DNA of 5,744 nucleotides. Source: Campylobacter sp. (lineage in GTDB: Bacteria; Campylobacterota; Campylobacteria; Campylobacterales; Campylobacteraceae). Position numbers and translations under genes: made by a program. The notes beneath the pieces are model-generated. The model was not told the origin of the DNA. It saw nothing but the letters and a program-made list of their open reading frames with translations, and did not search any database. Numbering within the stretch: position 1 is the stretch's first letter; each line of letters starts with the position of its first letter. Positions 1-5,582 of this stretch are shown one piece after another. Where the stretch lies: assembly GCA_021203945.1 (NCBI GenBank), contig JAJQAF010000161.1, positions 1 to 5,744 of the forward strand. The letters are read 5' to 3'.

Positions 1-493
1 AATAATTTACTTTGTTTAAAATTTTTATTATTCTAGTCGTTATCGTTGCCGTAAATTTCTCGTTTCTACTAGTCGTTCCGCTACCTTCAAACGTATTTTT
101 ACCGCCTGCGCTAAAGCCTATGTCTCCGTATTTATTTAACTGTTTTGCAACCGTCGAAAGCGGTGCGGCACCTGCGGTAAATACGCCTCCTCCGAGCGAA
201 GTCGTGCTATCTTTGCTGGTTTTTTTACTACCCGTCGAAGATTGGGTTGAGCTTTCCGAAATAACGATGGTTACGATGTCATTAACATTCATAGCCTTTC
301 TATCCGAAAACAAAGGATTATCCCCGCGTCCAAAAAGGCTTCCTGCGTTGCTTTGACCGCTTCCGGTATCTTTTGCGGGTAATTGCTCCACATAAACGGG
401 CGGCTTCATATCGATATGAGGATCGGCGCTCGGCGTGCAACCCGTGTAAAGTATAGTAGCAGAAAATAACGGTAAGCAATATCTAAATTTCAT
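1..493 (-). CDS. flgH: FlgH, flagellar L-ring lipoprotein (3' end off the left edge)
   Basis: FlgH forms the L ring, the outer-membrane bushing around the flagellar rod. The window holds the first 164 codons; Campylobacter FlgH is usually about 230 residues, so roughly the last third is missing. Translation starts MKFRYCLPLFSATILYTGC, a short lipoprotein signal with the lipobox ending at Cys19; Tyr at -3 is unusual. Family stretches follow: DMKPPVYVEQL, GSLFGRGDNPLFSDRKAMNV, NDIVTIVISESSTQS, a Ser/Thr/Gly-rich segment, LNKYGDIGF, and RNEKFTATITTRIIKILN near the edge. The ATG at 493 is supported by AAGG (complement of 501-504) seven bases upstream and by the signal peptide beginning there. It is divergent from pta, an order I recall from C. 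jejuni. A sigma-54 promoter lies just upstream. Identity is secure; only the C-terminus is unseen. Confidence 0.95.
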   Translation of the reverse strand, partial: MKFRYCLPLFSATILYTGCTPSADPHIDMKPPVYVEQLPAKDTGSGQSNAGSLFGRGDNPLFSDRKAMNVNDIVTIVISESSTQSSTGSKKTSKDSTTSLGGGVFTAGAAPLSTVAKQLNKYGDIGFSAGGKNTFEGSGTTSRNEKFTATITTRIIKILNKVNY

Positions 494-520
494 AAAAAAG
501 CCTTAAAATATATATGTTTA

Positions 521-529
521 TGCTAAAAT
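521..529 (+). promoter_or_regulatory. Likely sigma-70 extended -10 promoter of pta-ackA
   Basis: TGC followed by TAAAAT (524-529) forms an extended -10 box, preceded by an AT-rich run (504-520). Campylobacter housekeeping promoters typically have such an upstream run in place of a clear -35. The start would be near 536, leaving a leader of about 22 bases before the pta ATG at 559. TATATA at 509-514 is a weaker alternative. The box sits where flgH transcription is predicted to begin on the opposite strand. Confidence 0.55.
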
Positions 530-532
530 TAA

Positions 533-550
533 GCAAATAAAGTTCCAAAA
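533..550 (-). promoter_or_regulatory. Sigma-54 (RpoN) promoter of flgH
   Basis: On the minus strand the sequence reads TTGGAAC, four bases, TTTGCTT. The invariant -24 GG (complement of 545-546) and -12 GC (complement of 533-534) are exactly ten bases apart, as sigma-54 requires, and the flanks match the Campylobacter form of the element. Transcription would start near 521, giving a leader of about 28 bases with AAGG before the flgH ATG. Rod, ring and hook genes of C. jejuni are known RpoN/FlgR class genes, so the assignment fits the family. The -24 half overlaps the pta ribosome binding site on the other strand. Confidence 0.85.
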
Positions 551-552
551 GG
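547..552 (+). promoter_or_regulatory. pta ribosome binding site, inside the flgH -24 element
   Basis: AAAAGG lies six bases before the ATG at 559 and supports that start for pta. The same bases read on the minus strand include part of the TTTTGGAAC -24 region of the flgH sigma-54 promoter, so one stretch of DNA serves both purposes. Confidence 0.7.
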
Positions 553-558
553 CGACAA

Positions 559-1935
559 ATGAACGGCTGTTACATATTTACCGATGAAAATTTATCATAT
601 TTAAAAGAGATTATATCGGTAAAATTTAAAAAAGTTGCGATTTTTGAGATAAAAATCGACAAAAACGAACAGGAAAAATTTATAAACGGCAAAGAGAAGG
701 AATTTTTCCTAAATTTAATAGATAAATTTGAAAATCAAAAAGCGCAAAACGATTTTATAATAGTCGTCGGTTGCGCAGGATTTAGCGTATTCGGAGCAAA
801 CGAGCTAAATTTAAAGATAGCTAAAAATTTAAATTGCCCCGTTTTCGCACCTGACAATTTCAAAGCCTTAAAGGCATTGAGCCCAAACTCAAAACTCGTG
901 ATAAGCGGCGATATAGACGAAATTTTAAGTCTCGGCGGCAAACAAGAGATAGTAACTCCGTATAAATTCGAAAATATTTTAATAAATCGCGCAAAAAGCC
1001 TTCGCCGCTCGGTCGTTTTACCCGAAAGCAACGATGAGAGGGTATTGAAAGCAAGCAATATTTTGCTGGCTCAGGGCGCAGTAGATATAGTGCTGCTGGG
1101 AGATCCCGCAGACATTGAGAAAAAATCAAAAGAGTTAGGGCTGAATTTAGCTAAGGCTCGCATTATAAATCCCGAAAATAACGAATATTTAAAGGCTTTC
1201 GCGGATAAAATTTTCGAGCTTCGCAAAGCAAAAGGCGTAAGCGAGGAGCAAGCTCGGCAGATGGCGCAAGATAAGGTATATTTTGCCACTATGCTCGTAA
1301 ATGAAGGGATAGTCTCGGCGATGGTAAGCGGAGCTAGCATGAGTACTGCGGACACGATACGCCCTGCACTTCAGATCATTAAAACAAAGCCGCAATCCAA
1401 AATCGTTTCGGGTCTATTTTTTATAGCGCTTGAGGAGGAAATTTTACTTTATGCCGACTGCGCGATCATGCCCAATCCAAATGCCGACGAGCTGGCAAAT
1501 ATTGCTGTTAGCTCCGCTCAAACGGCGGCGCAATTTGGAATTTCGCCTAGAGTTGCAATGCTTAGCTACTCAACGGCAAATAGCGGTAGCGGTCCGGACG
1601 TGGAATTTGTAAAGCTTGCGGCGCAAAAAGCGCTTGAGCTAGAACCGAATTTAAAACTAGCCGCACCGATACAATACGATGCCGCGGTCGATATCGACGT
1701 AGCGGCTAAAAAGATGCCGAACTCCGACGTAGCGGGGCGGGCAAACGTGTTTATATTTCCGAATTTAAACTGTGCGAACATCTGCTATAAAGCCGTTCAA
1801 AGAAGCGCAAACGCTATAGCCGTCGGTCCCGTGTTGCAAGGTTTAAAAAAACCGATAAACGACCTAAGTCGCGGCTGCCTTGTAGAAGACATCGTAAATA
1901 CCGTATTAATAAGCGCAATACAAGCAGGAGAATAA
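559..1935 (+). CDS. pta: Phosphate acetyltransferase
   Basis: Pta is a cytoplasmic enzyme that reversibly converts acetyl-CoA and phosphate to acetyl phosphate and CoA, the first half of the acetate pathway. The 458-residue product has a full catalytic PTA/PTB domain from about residue 135 to the end. It starts with the linker [15 protein letters not shown] and [15 protein letters not shown], then [20 protein letters not shown] (258-277), [10 protein letters not shown] (336-345), [24 protein letters not shown] and [14 protein letters not shown] (427-440). S437, R438 and D444 correspond to active-site Ser, Arg and Asp known from the Methanosarcina enzyme. The first 130 residues are short and divergent: [10 protein letters not shown]...[16 protein letters not shown] (66-96) recalls the BioD-like domain of long Pta proteins, but no P-loop is visible. 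The start is supported by AAAAGG. One base separates it from ackA, with which it must be cotranscribed. Confidence 0.97.
   Translation: MNGCYIFTDENLSYLKEIISVKFKKVAIFEIKIDKNEQEKFINGKEKEFFLNLIDKFENQKAQNDFIIVVGCAGFSVFGANELNLKIAKNLNCPVFAPDNFKALKALSPNSKLVISGDIDEILSLGGKQEIVTPYKFENILINRAKSLRRSVVLPESNDERVLKASNILLAQGAVDIVLLGDPADIEKKSKELGLNLAKARIINPENNEYLKAFADKIFELRKAKGVSEEQARQMAQDKVYFATMLVNEGIVSAMVSGASMSTADTIRPALQIIKTKPQSKIVSGLFFIALEEEILLYADCAIMPNPNADELANIAVSSAQTAAQFGISPRVAMLSYSTANSGSGPDVEFVKLAAQKALELEPNLKLAAPIQYDAAVDIDVAAKKMPNSDVAGRANVFIFPNLNCANICYKAVQRSANAIAVGPVLQGLKKPINDLSRGCLVEDIVNTVLISAIQAGE
1926..1930 (+). promoter_or_regulatory. ackA ribosome binding site within the end of pta
   Basis: AGGAG lies six bases before the ackA ATG and inside the last codons of pta, whose TAA (1933-1935) is separated from that ATG by a single G. 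This spacing suits translational coupling, in which ribosomes finishing pta help initiate ackA. It fixes the ackA start. Confidence 0.85.
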
Positions 1936-1936
1936 G

Positions 1937-3127
1937 ATGAAAATTTTAGTTTTAAATTCCGGAAGTAGCTCGATAAAATTTCAGTTGTTTTTAATGGAAG
2001 AAAATCGCAGTATAGCAAGCGGTATTGTAGAACAAATCGGCGGCGAAAATTCGCGCGCCATACTTAAAACAAACGGGCAAGAATACGAACAAATCAAACC
2101 TATAAAAGATCATCACGAAGGACTTGACGCTATGAACGGGCTATTTCGCGAGTCTAACACCTTACACGATCTTAGCGAGCTTGACGGCATAGGACATCGC
2201 ATAGTGCACGGCGGAGAGAGCTTTTTCAGCTCGATGATAGTTGATGACGCGGTTATAAAAAAGATAGAACAAATCAGCCCGCTCGCCCCGCTTCACAATC
2301 CCGGGCATATTGCCGGCATAAAAAACGCTATGCAAAGTAGCGGCAATGTTCCGCACGTAGTTGTTTTTGATACCGTTTTTCATCAAACTATGCCCGAATA
2401 CGCATACCGATATGCGCTTCCTTACGATATTTGCAAAGAGCACCACATCAGAAAATACGGCTTTCACGGCACGTCTCATAAATACGTCTGCAAACGTGCG
2501 GCAAATTTAATGGGTATAAATTTTGAAAATTTTAACGCTATTTCGCTTCATCTTGGAAACGGTGCGAGCGCTTGCGCCGTGCAAAACGGAAAAAGCATAG
2601 ATACGTCGATGGGTCTTAGCCCGTTAGAAGGGCTTATTATGGGGACTAGAAGCGGCGATATGGATCCGGCCGTCGTTGTGTATTTGCTAAATATAGGAGT
2701 ATTAAAATGGGACGAAATAGACACGTTTTTAAATAAAAAAAGCGGACTTTTCGGCATTTGCGGCTCAAGCGATATGCGAGACGTAGTAGCGAAAATAAAA
2801 TACGACGAACGCGCTAAATTAGCCTTTGATATGTTTTGCTATAGAGTCAAAAAGTATATCGGCGCGTATTATGCCGTCCTTGGGCGCGTAGATGCGCTTA
2901 TATTTACGGGCGGAATCGGAGAAAACGCTCCGAATACCAGACAAAAAATTTGCGACGATCTAAAACATCTGGGTATCCATATAAATCACGATCTAAATTT
3001 TAATAAAGAGCGGGTAGAACGATGCCTGGACGATAAAAACGTAAAAATCAAAACCTTCGTAATCCCTACAAACGAAGAGCTGGAAATAGCTATCGAAACG
3101 ATGAGGGTGATAAAAGATAGTAGATAG
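1937..3127 (+). CDS. ackA: Acetate kinase
   Basis: AckA converts acetyl phosphate and ADP to acetate and ATP in the cytoplasm, completing the Pta-AckA route; in reverse it activates acetate. At 396 residues it is the normal family length. The ASKHA-fold signatures are all present: [14 protein letters not shown] (5-18), GHRIVHGGE (86-94), PLAPLHNP (115-122), [12 protein letters not shown] (173-184), HLGNGAS (205-211), [20 protein letters not shown] (224-243), [23 protein letters not shown] (323-331) and [10 protein letters not shown] (376-385). Residues matching those shown to matter in the Methanosarcina thermophila enzyme are intact: N7, R88, H120, D145, H177, R238 and E380. It is the second gene of the pta operon. 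No strong terminator follows directly; the closest good hairpin is at 3430-3457. Confidence 0.98.
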   Translation: MKILVLNSGSSSIKFQLFLMEENRSIASGIVEQIGGENSRAILKTNGQEYEQIKPIKDHHEGLDAMNGLFRESNTLHDLSELDGIGHRIVHGGESFFSSMIVDDAVIKKIEQISPLAPLHNPGHIAGIKNAMQSSGNVPHVVVFDTVFHQTMPEYAYRYALPYDICKEHHIRKYGFHGTSHKYVCKRAANLMGINFENFNAISLHLGNGASACAVQNGKSIDTSMGLSPLEGLIMGTRSGDMDPAVVVYLLNIGVLKWDEIDTFLNKKSGLFGICGSSDMRDVVAKIKYDERAKLAFDMFCYRVKKYIGAYYAVLGRVDALIFTGGIGENAPNTRQKICDDLKHLGIHINHDLNFNKERVERCLDDKNVKIKTFVIPTNEELEIAIETMRVIKDSR

Positions 3128-3130
3128 CGG

Positions 3131-3147
3131 TTAAATTTTATAAATTT
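3131..3147. repeat. 17-bp direct repeat, left copy
   Basis: TTAAATTTTATAAATTT occurs here, just after ackA, and again identically at 4253-4269, in front of flaC. It is wholly A/T, so chance similarity in an AT-rich genome is quite possible. Confidence 0.6.
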
Positions 3148-3159
3148 TGGACTTAACTT

Positions 3160-3229
3160 AATTTAAAGCGATTTTCCCTTATCGGTGTGTAAAGTATTTT
3201 GCTTATGTCTCAAGAGGAGCAATGAGAAT
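3160..3229 (-). ncRNA. Candidate small RNA with a CUCCU loop
   Basis: This is a prediction from sequence only. A good extended -10 box on the minus strand would start a transcript near 3229. Two bases in, it would form a 5-bp stem UCUCA/UGAGA (3223-3227 with 3208-3212) closing a ten-base loop UUGCUCCUCU. That loop is complementary to Shine-Dalgarno sequences (AGGAG). A weak second hairpin CGAU/AUCG (3181-3184 with 3169-3172) followed by CUUUAAAUU could mark the 3' end near 3160, but this is a poor terminator and the end is uncertain. Without a stop there, the transcript would run antisense into ackA. No known RNA family was recognised. Confidence 0.3.
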
Positions 3230-3235
3230 GCGCGG

Positions 3236-3244
3236 ATTATAGCA
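3236..3244 (-). promoter_or_regulatory. Orphan minus-strand extended -10 promoter
   Basis: The minus strand reads TTTTGCTATAATCCGCGC: a perfect TATAAT (complement of 3236-3241) with TGC directly before it, then a GC-rich initial stretch. This closely resembles stable-RNA and housekeeping promoters of Campylobacter, which often lack a recognisable -35. The nearest minus-strand reading frame downstream would be antisense to ackA, so no protein gene explains it. Confidence 0.6.
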
Positions 3245-3429
3245 AAATGTTTGCCAATAATCATATAAAGGGCACAGAAAATTTTTTGGATTATGCAAAA
3301 TTAAGACTGTTAAATTTTAGTTCTATCTTTGCCGCGAAGGAAGCAAAATACTAAGATAATCTGAAATTATGATTTGATAGCTCTTTGTTATAAGCTAAAG
3401 CGCCTTGAGATTAAAATTCATAAAGAGCT

Positions 3430-3457
3430 CCAAGCCGTTATAAAAACAACGGCTTGG
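3430..3457 (-). terminator. Hairpin terminator of flaC, possibly bidirectional
   Basis: CCAAGCCGTT (3430-3439) and AACGGCTTGG (3448-3457) form a perfect 10-bp stem with an eight-base loop, beginning seven bases after the flaC stop on the minus strand. The T-tract is poor on both sides (GAGCTCTTTATG on the minus strand, ATAGATTTTAAG on the plus strand), so termination may be incomplete. It could also stop transcription arriving from ackA. Confidence 0.7.
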
Positions 3458-3464
3458 ATAGATT

Positions 3465-4220
3465 TTAAGCTAGAAGCCTATCAAGTTGGCTTTGTAAATT
3501 TGAAATATTATGAGCTTGGGCGATAACGTTAGCGTCTATATTTAAATTTTCCTGCTGCAAATCGTTGACATTTTTAGCTATATCATTATTTTGTAGCCGA
3601 CTTTCGCCTTGATAAAGCGCGATACTTTGCGCTATCGACGAATTTATACCGGCTACTATACCGTTTTGAGCCGAACCGATATTTGCTCGCAACGAATTAA
3701 TATTTGATATTACGTCGTTTGCGTTTGAGCCGTCAAGCTCGATGTTCGTAATAGACGAGGTGTTTAAATTTATACTTTCCGTTCCGTTTCCGGTTACGAA
3801 ATTTAGCTCCGAGTCAAATACGTTTCTGCCGTTAAACGTAGCATTTTGCACGCTTTGCGATATAGAATTCGAAATAGAGCTTATCTCGTTTCGTATCATT
3901 GAGCGTTGGTCACTATTTAGCGTAGCGTTGTTTAAAGAAACGGAAAGCTCGTTTATGCGGTTTGCGCTTTGGCTCAAATTTGAAAGCGTAGAATCGGCAA
4001 TCCCTAGCATTCCTATTGCGTCGTTTGCATTTGAGATACCTTGTTCAAGCGTATTGCTCTGAGTTAGTAAAGAATCGGCGATAGTCAAATTCGCTCCGTC
4101 GACGCCGCTTAAAGCACGTGCGGCAGATATATTTTGTAACGCTTTCTCTTGCCTGGCTTTTTGTTCGTCCGATTTTTGAGAGATGTAATTTGAATTAACC
4201 GATGACGCGTTTATTTGCAT
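3465..4220 (-). CDS. flaC: FlaC, short flagellin-like secreted protein
   Basis: The 251-residue product matches Campylobacter FlaC (about 249 residues). FlaC is exported through the flagellar apparatus and, in C. jejuni, is described as secreted and host-interacting rather than as a filament subunit. The N-terminal D0/D1 half (about 1-136) includes ALQNISAARALSGVDGANLT, ANDAIGMLGIADSTLSNLSQ, SANRINELSVSLNNATL and NATFNGRNVFD. The variable D2/D3 region of true flagellins is reduced to a short stretch (about 137-170). The C-terminal half (about 171-251) has SLRANIGSAQNGI and a helical end finishing in LQSQLDRLLA. There is no Sec signal, as expected for type III export. AAGGA (complement of 4227-4231) lies six bases before the ATG at 4220. 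It follows hisD by 57 bp, with its own likely sigma-28 promoter. Filament flagellin FlaA/FlaB is excluded by length. Confidence 0.9.
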   Translation of the reverse strand: MQINASSVNSNYISQKSDEQKARQEKALQNISAARALSGVDGANLTIADSLLTQSNTLEQGISNANDAIGMLGIADSTLSNLSQSANRINELSVSLNNATLNSDQRSMIRNEISSISNSISQSVQNATFNGRNVFDSELNFVTGNGTESINLNTSSITNIELDGSNANDVISNINSLRANIGSAQNGIVAGINSSIAQSIALYQGESRLQNNDIAKNVNDLQQENLNIDANVIAQAHNISNLQSQLDRLLA

Positions 4221-4226
4221 TTCATG

Positions 4227-4231
4227 TCCTT
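4227..4231 (-). promoter_or_regulatory. flaC ribosome binding site
   Basis: AAGGA on the minus strand decides between two nearby ATGs. The one at 4225 is only one base away and out of frame, giving a four-codon ORF. The one at 4220 is six bases away and opens the flaC frame. Confidence 0.8.
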
Positions 4232-4242
4232 ATAATTTTGCT

Positions 4243-4270
4243 TTATCGTAGCTTAAATTTTATAAATTTA
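4243..4270 (-). promoter_or_regulatory. Likely sigma-28 (FliA) promoter of flaC
   Basis: On the minus strand, TACGATAA (its CGATAA is the complement of 4243-4248) resembles the sigma-28 -10 consensus GCCGATAA and the CGATWT form of Campylobacter. TAAATTTA starting at 4270 resembles the -35 TAAAGTTT, with a spacer about one base longer than the usual eleven. Transcription would start near 4236, leaving about 15 bases, including AAGGA, before the ATG. Sigma-28 control fits a late flagellar gene. The -35 is all A/T and therefore weak evidence. Confidence 0.5.
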
Positions 4271-4274
4271 AGCT
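4250..4274. repeat. Perfect 11-bp inverted repeat between hisD and flaC
   Basis: AGCTTAAATTT (4250-4260) and AAATTTAAGCT (4264-4274) form a perfect stem with a TAT loop, starting three bases after the hisD stop. It may be the hisD terminator, although no T-tract follows on the minus strand. It overlaps the proposed flaC -35. The stem has only two G-C pairs. Confidence 0.65.
4253..4269. repeat. 17-bp direct repeat, right copy
   Basis: This copy is identical to 3131-3147 and forms the core of the inverted repeat at 4250-4274. Together the two copies bracket the gap and flaC. Confidence 0.6.
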
Positions 4275-4277
4275 TTA

Positions 4278-5570
4278 TTAATCGTCTAAACGAACTCTAA
4301 CGGAACGTTCATGAGCGCCTAGTCCTTCAGCCTCCGCTAACTGCATGCAGGCTTTACCTAGCTCTTTTATTCCTTTTTTATTTATGGAAATTATCGAACT
4401 TCTTTTCATAAAATTCTCAACTCCAAGCGGCGAGTAAAAGCGCGCGCTACCGCCTGTCGGTAACGTATGATTTGGTCCTGCCAAATAATCGCCCATCGCC
4501 TCAGGCGTAAAATGCCCGAAAAATATAGCTCCGGCATGTTTTATCTCATCCATATATCCAAGCGCTTCGTTGGTAGCGATCTCAAGGTGTTCAACCGCAA
4601 GCTCGTTCATAAGCTCCACGCACTCTTTCATATCCTTCGCTACGATTATCGCCGATTTATTTCGCATACTAACGGACGCGATAGGCTCTCGTTTTATGGT
4701 CTTAAGCTCGTCTTCAACATACATTTGAACCTTTCTGGCAAAAGATTCTACCGGCGTTATCAAAAAGCTGCTTGAAAGCTCGTCATGTTCGGCTTGGCTT
4801 AGCATATCAATAGCTATATGGCGCGGATCGGCACTTTCGTCGGCTATTATGCCTATCTCGCTGGGACCGGCGATCATATCTATATTTACTTCGCCATAGA
4901 CCAGCTTTTTAGCTGTTGCCACGTAAATATTTCCGGGACCGGTTATCACATCAACTTTGGGTATGCTCTGCGTGCCGTATGCCATGGCGGCTATCGCGCT
5001 TGCTCCGCCTACTTTAAAAGCCGTCTTTATGCCGCAAAGATGCATGGCTGCCAACAAAAGCGGATTAACTTTACCGCCGATTGCAGGCGTGCAAACTATT
5101 ATATCCTCAACTCCCGCCACTATGGCAGGCACAGCATTCATCAAAAGCGAGCTAGGATAAGCCGCTTTGCCGCCCGGAATATAAAGCCCGGCACGATCTA
5201 ACGGCGTATATTTCGCACCGAGTAAAATATCATACTCGTCTTTAAATGTCCAACTTTGTGGTTTTGAGTGCTCGTGATAGGCTTTTATCCTATCGTATGC
5301 TAAATTTAACGCTAGTCTTAGTGAGTTGCTAAGCCCGTCATAAGCGCGCGACATCTCTTTTACGTCAATCATCAAGTCGTTTTTGCTAATCGGGCTAAAT
5401 TTATCGAATTTAGCAATCTGTGTAAAAAGAGCAACGTCTCCGCCCTCTTTAACCTCTTGAATTATCTGCGTAACAGTCGGCAAAACGCTGCTCATATCCA
5501 TATCGGAACGTTTCACCAACTGTGAAAATTTTGTCCCAAAATCACTATCCGTCGTATGTAAAAATTTCAT
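4278..5570 (-). CDS. hisD: Histidinol dehydrogenase
   Basis: HisD oxidises L-histidinol to L-histidine in two NAD-dependent steps, the end of histidine biosynthesis, and is a zinc-containing cytoplasmic homodimer. The 430-residue length is typical. Motifs in order are TPLDRAGLYIPGGKAAYPSS (122-140), VDVITGPGNIYVATAKK (206-222), IDMIAGPSEIGIIAD (230-244), DMLSQAEHDE (255-264), NELAVEHLEI (322-331), GDYLAGPNHTLPTGGSARF (360-378) and EAEGLGAHERSVRVRL (413-428). By alignment to the E. coli enzyme, zinc ligands Q259, H262, D361 and H420 and the catalytic pair E327-H328 are all present. AAGGA (complement of 5577-5581) is six bases before the ATG at 5570. It starts 13 bp after the stop of the PLP enzyme gene and is probably cotranscribed with it. 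No other his gene is in the window. Confidence 0.98.
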   Translation of the reverse strand: MKFLHTTDSDFGTKFSQLVKRSDMDMSSVLPTVTQIIQEVKEGGDVALFTQIAKFDKFSPISKNDLMIDVKEMSRAYDGLSNSLRLALNLAYDRIKAYHEHSKPQSWTFKDEYDILLGAKYTPLDRAGLYIPGGKAAYPSSLLMNAVPAIVAGVEDIIVCTPAIGGKVNPLLLAAMHLCGIKTAFKVGGASAIAAMAYGTQSIPKVDVITGPGNIYVATAKKLVYGEVNIDMIAGPSEIGIIADESADPRHIAIDMLSQAEHDELSSSFLITPVESFARKVQMYVEDELKTIKREPIASVSMRNKSAIIVAKDMKECVELMNELAVEHLEIATNEALGYMDEIKHAGAIFFGHFTPEAMGDYLAGPNHTLPTGGSARFYSPLGVENFMKRSSIISINKKGIKELGKACMQLAEAEGLGAHERSVRVRLDD

Positions 5571-5582
5571 GATCCGTCCTTT

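Larger units (their letters stand above)
3128..3464. other. Non-coding gap between the converging ackA and flaC
   Basis: This 337-bp stretch has no convincing protein gene; every ORF starting in it is only a few codons long. From left to right it holds one copy of a 17-bp AT-rich word (3131-3147) that recurs beyond flaC, a weak hairpin (3169-3184), a small hairpin with a purine-rich loop (3208-3227), a minus-strand extended -10 promoter (3236-3244), a near-copy of that promoter region (3288-3300), an imperfect stem (3324-3358) and the strong hairpin at 3430-3457. The promoter and hairpins make a small RNA possible. Confidence 0.8.

Noticed and set aside
12..356. Plus-strand open frame of 114 codons with a hydrophobic start
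   Set aside because: It lies wholly antisense to the well-conserved flgH frame and resembles nothing known; it has no convincing ribosome binding site.
735..1781. Several minus-strand open frames of 60-107 codons under pta
   Set aside because: All are antisense to the conserved Pta frame, overlap one another and show no family motifs.
3215..3242. AGGAG followed by ATGAGAATGCGCGGATTATAG, a possible leader peptide on the plus strand
   Set aside because: The ORF is six codons (3222-3242), there is no gene downstream on that strand for it to control, and the same bases are better explained by a minus-strand promoter and hairpin.
3324..3358. Imperfect stem TATCTTTGC / GCA...AAGATA, with a GAAGGAAGCA loop recalling SRP RNA
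   Set aside because: The conserved SRP context around GGAAG is absent, the stem is broken by a seven-base bulge, and it is mostly A/T. It is probably chance.
3379..3429. Inverted repeat AGCTCTTT / AAAGAGCT separated by 35 bases
   Set aside because: The arms are short, the spacing is long and no T-tract follows. The perfect 10-bp hairpin next to it is the better terminator.
4213..4225. Alternative flaC start at the ATG at 4225
   Set aside because: It is out of frame with flaC, gives a stop after four codons and is only one base from AAGGA.
4818..5201. Plus-strand open frames of 127 and 67 codons
   Set aside because: They are shadows of hisD, whose catalytic and zinc-binding motifs are all in the minus-strand frame.
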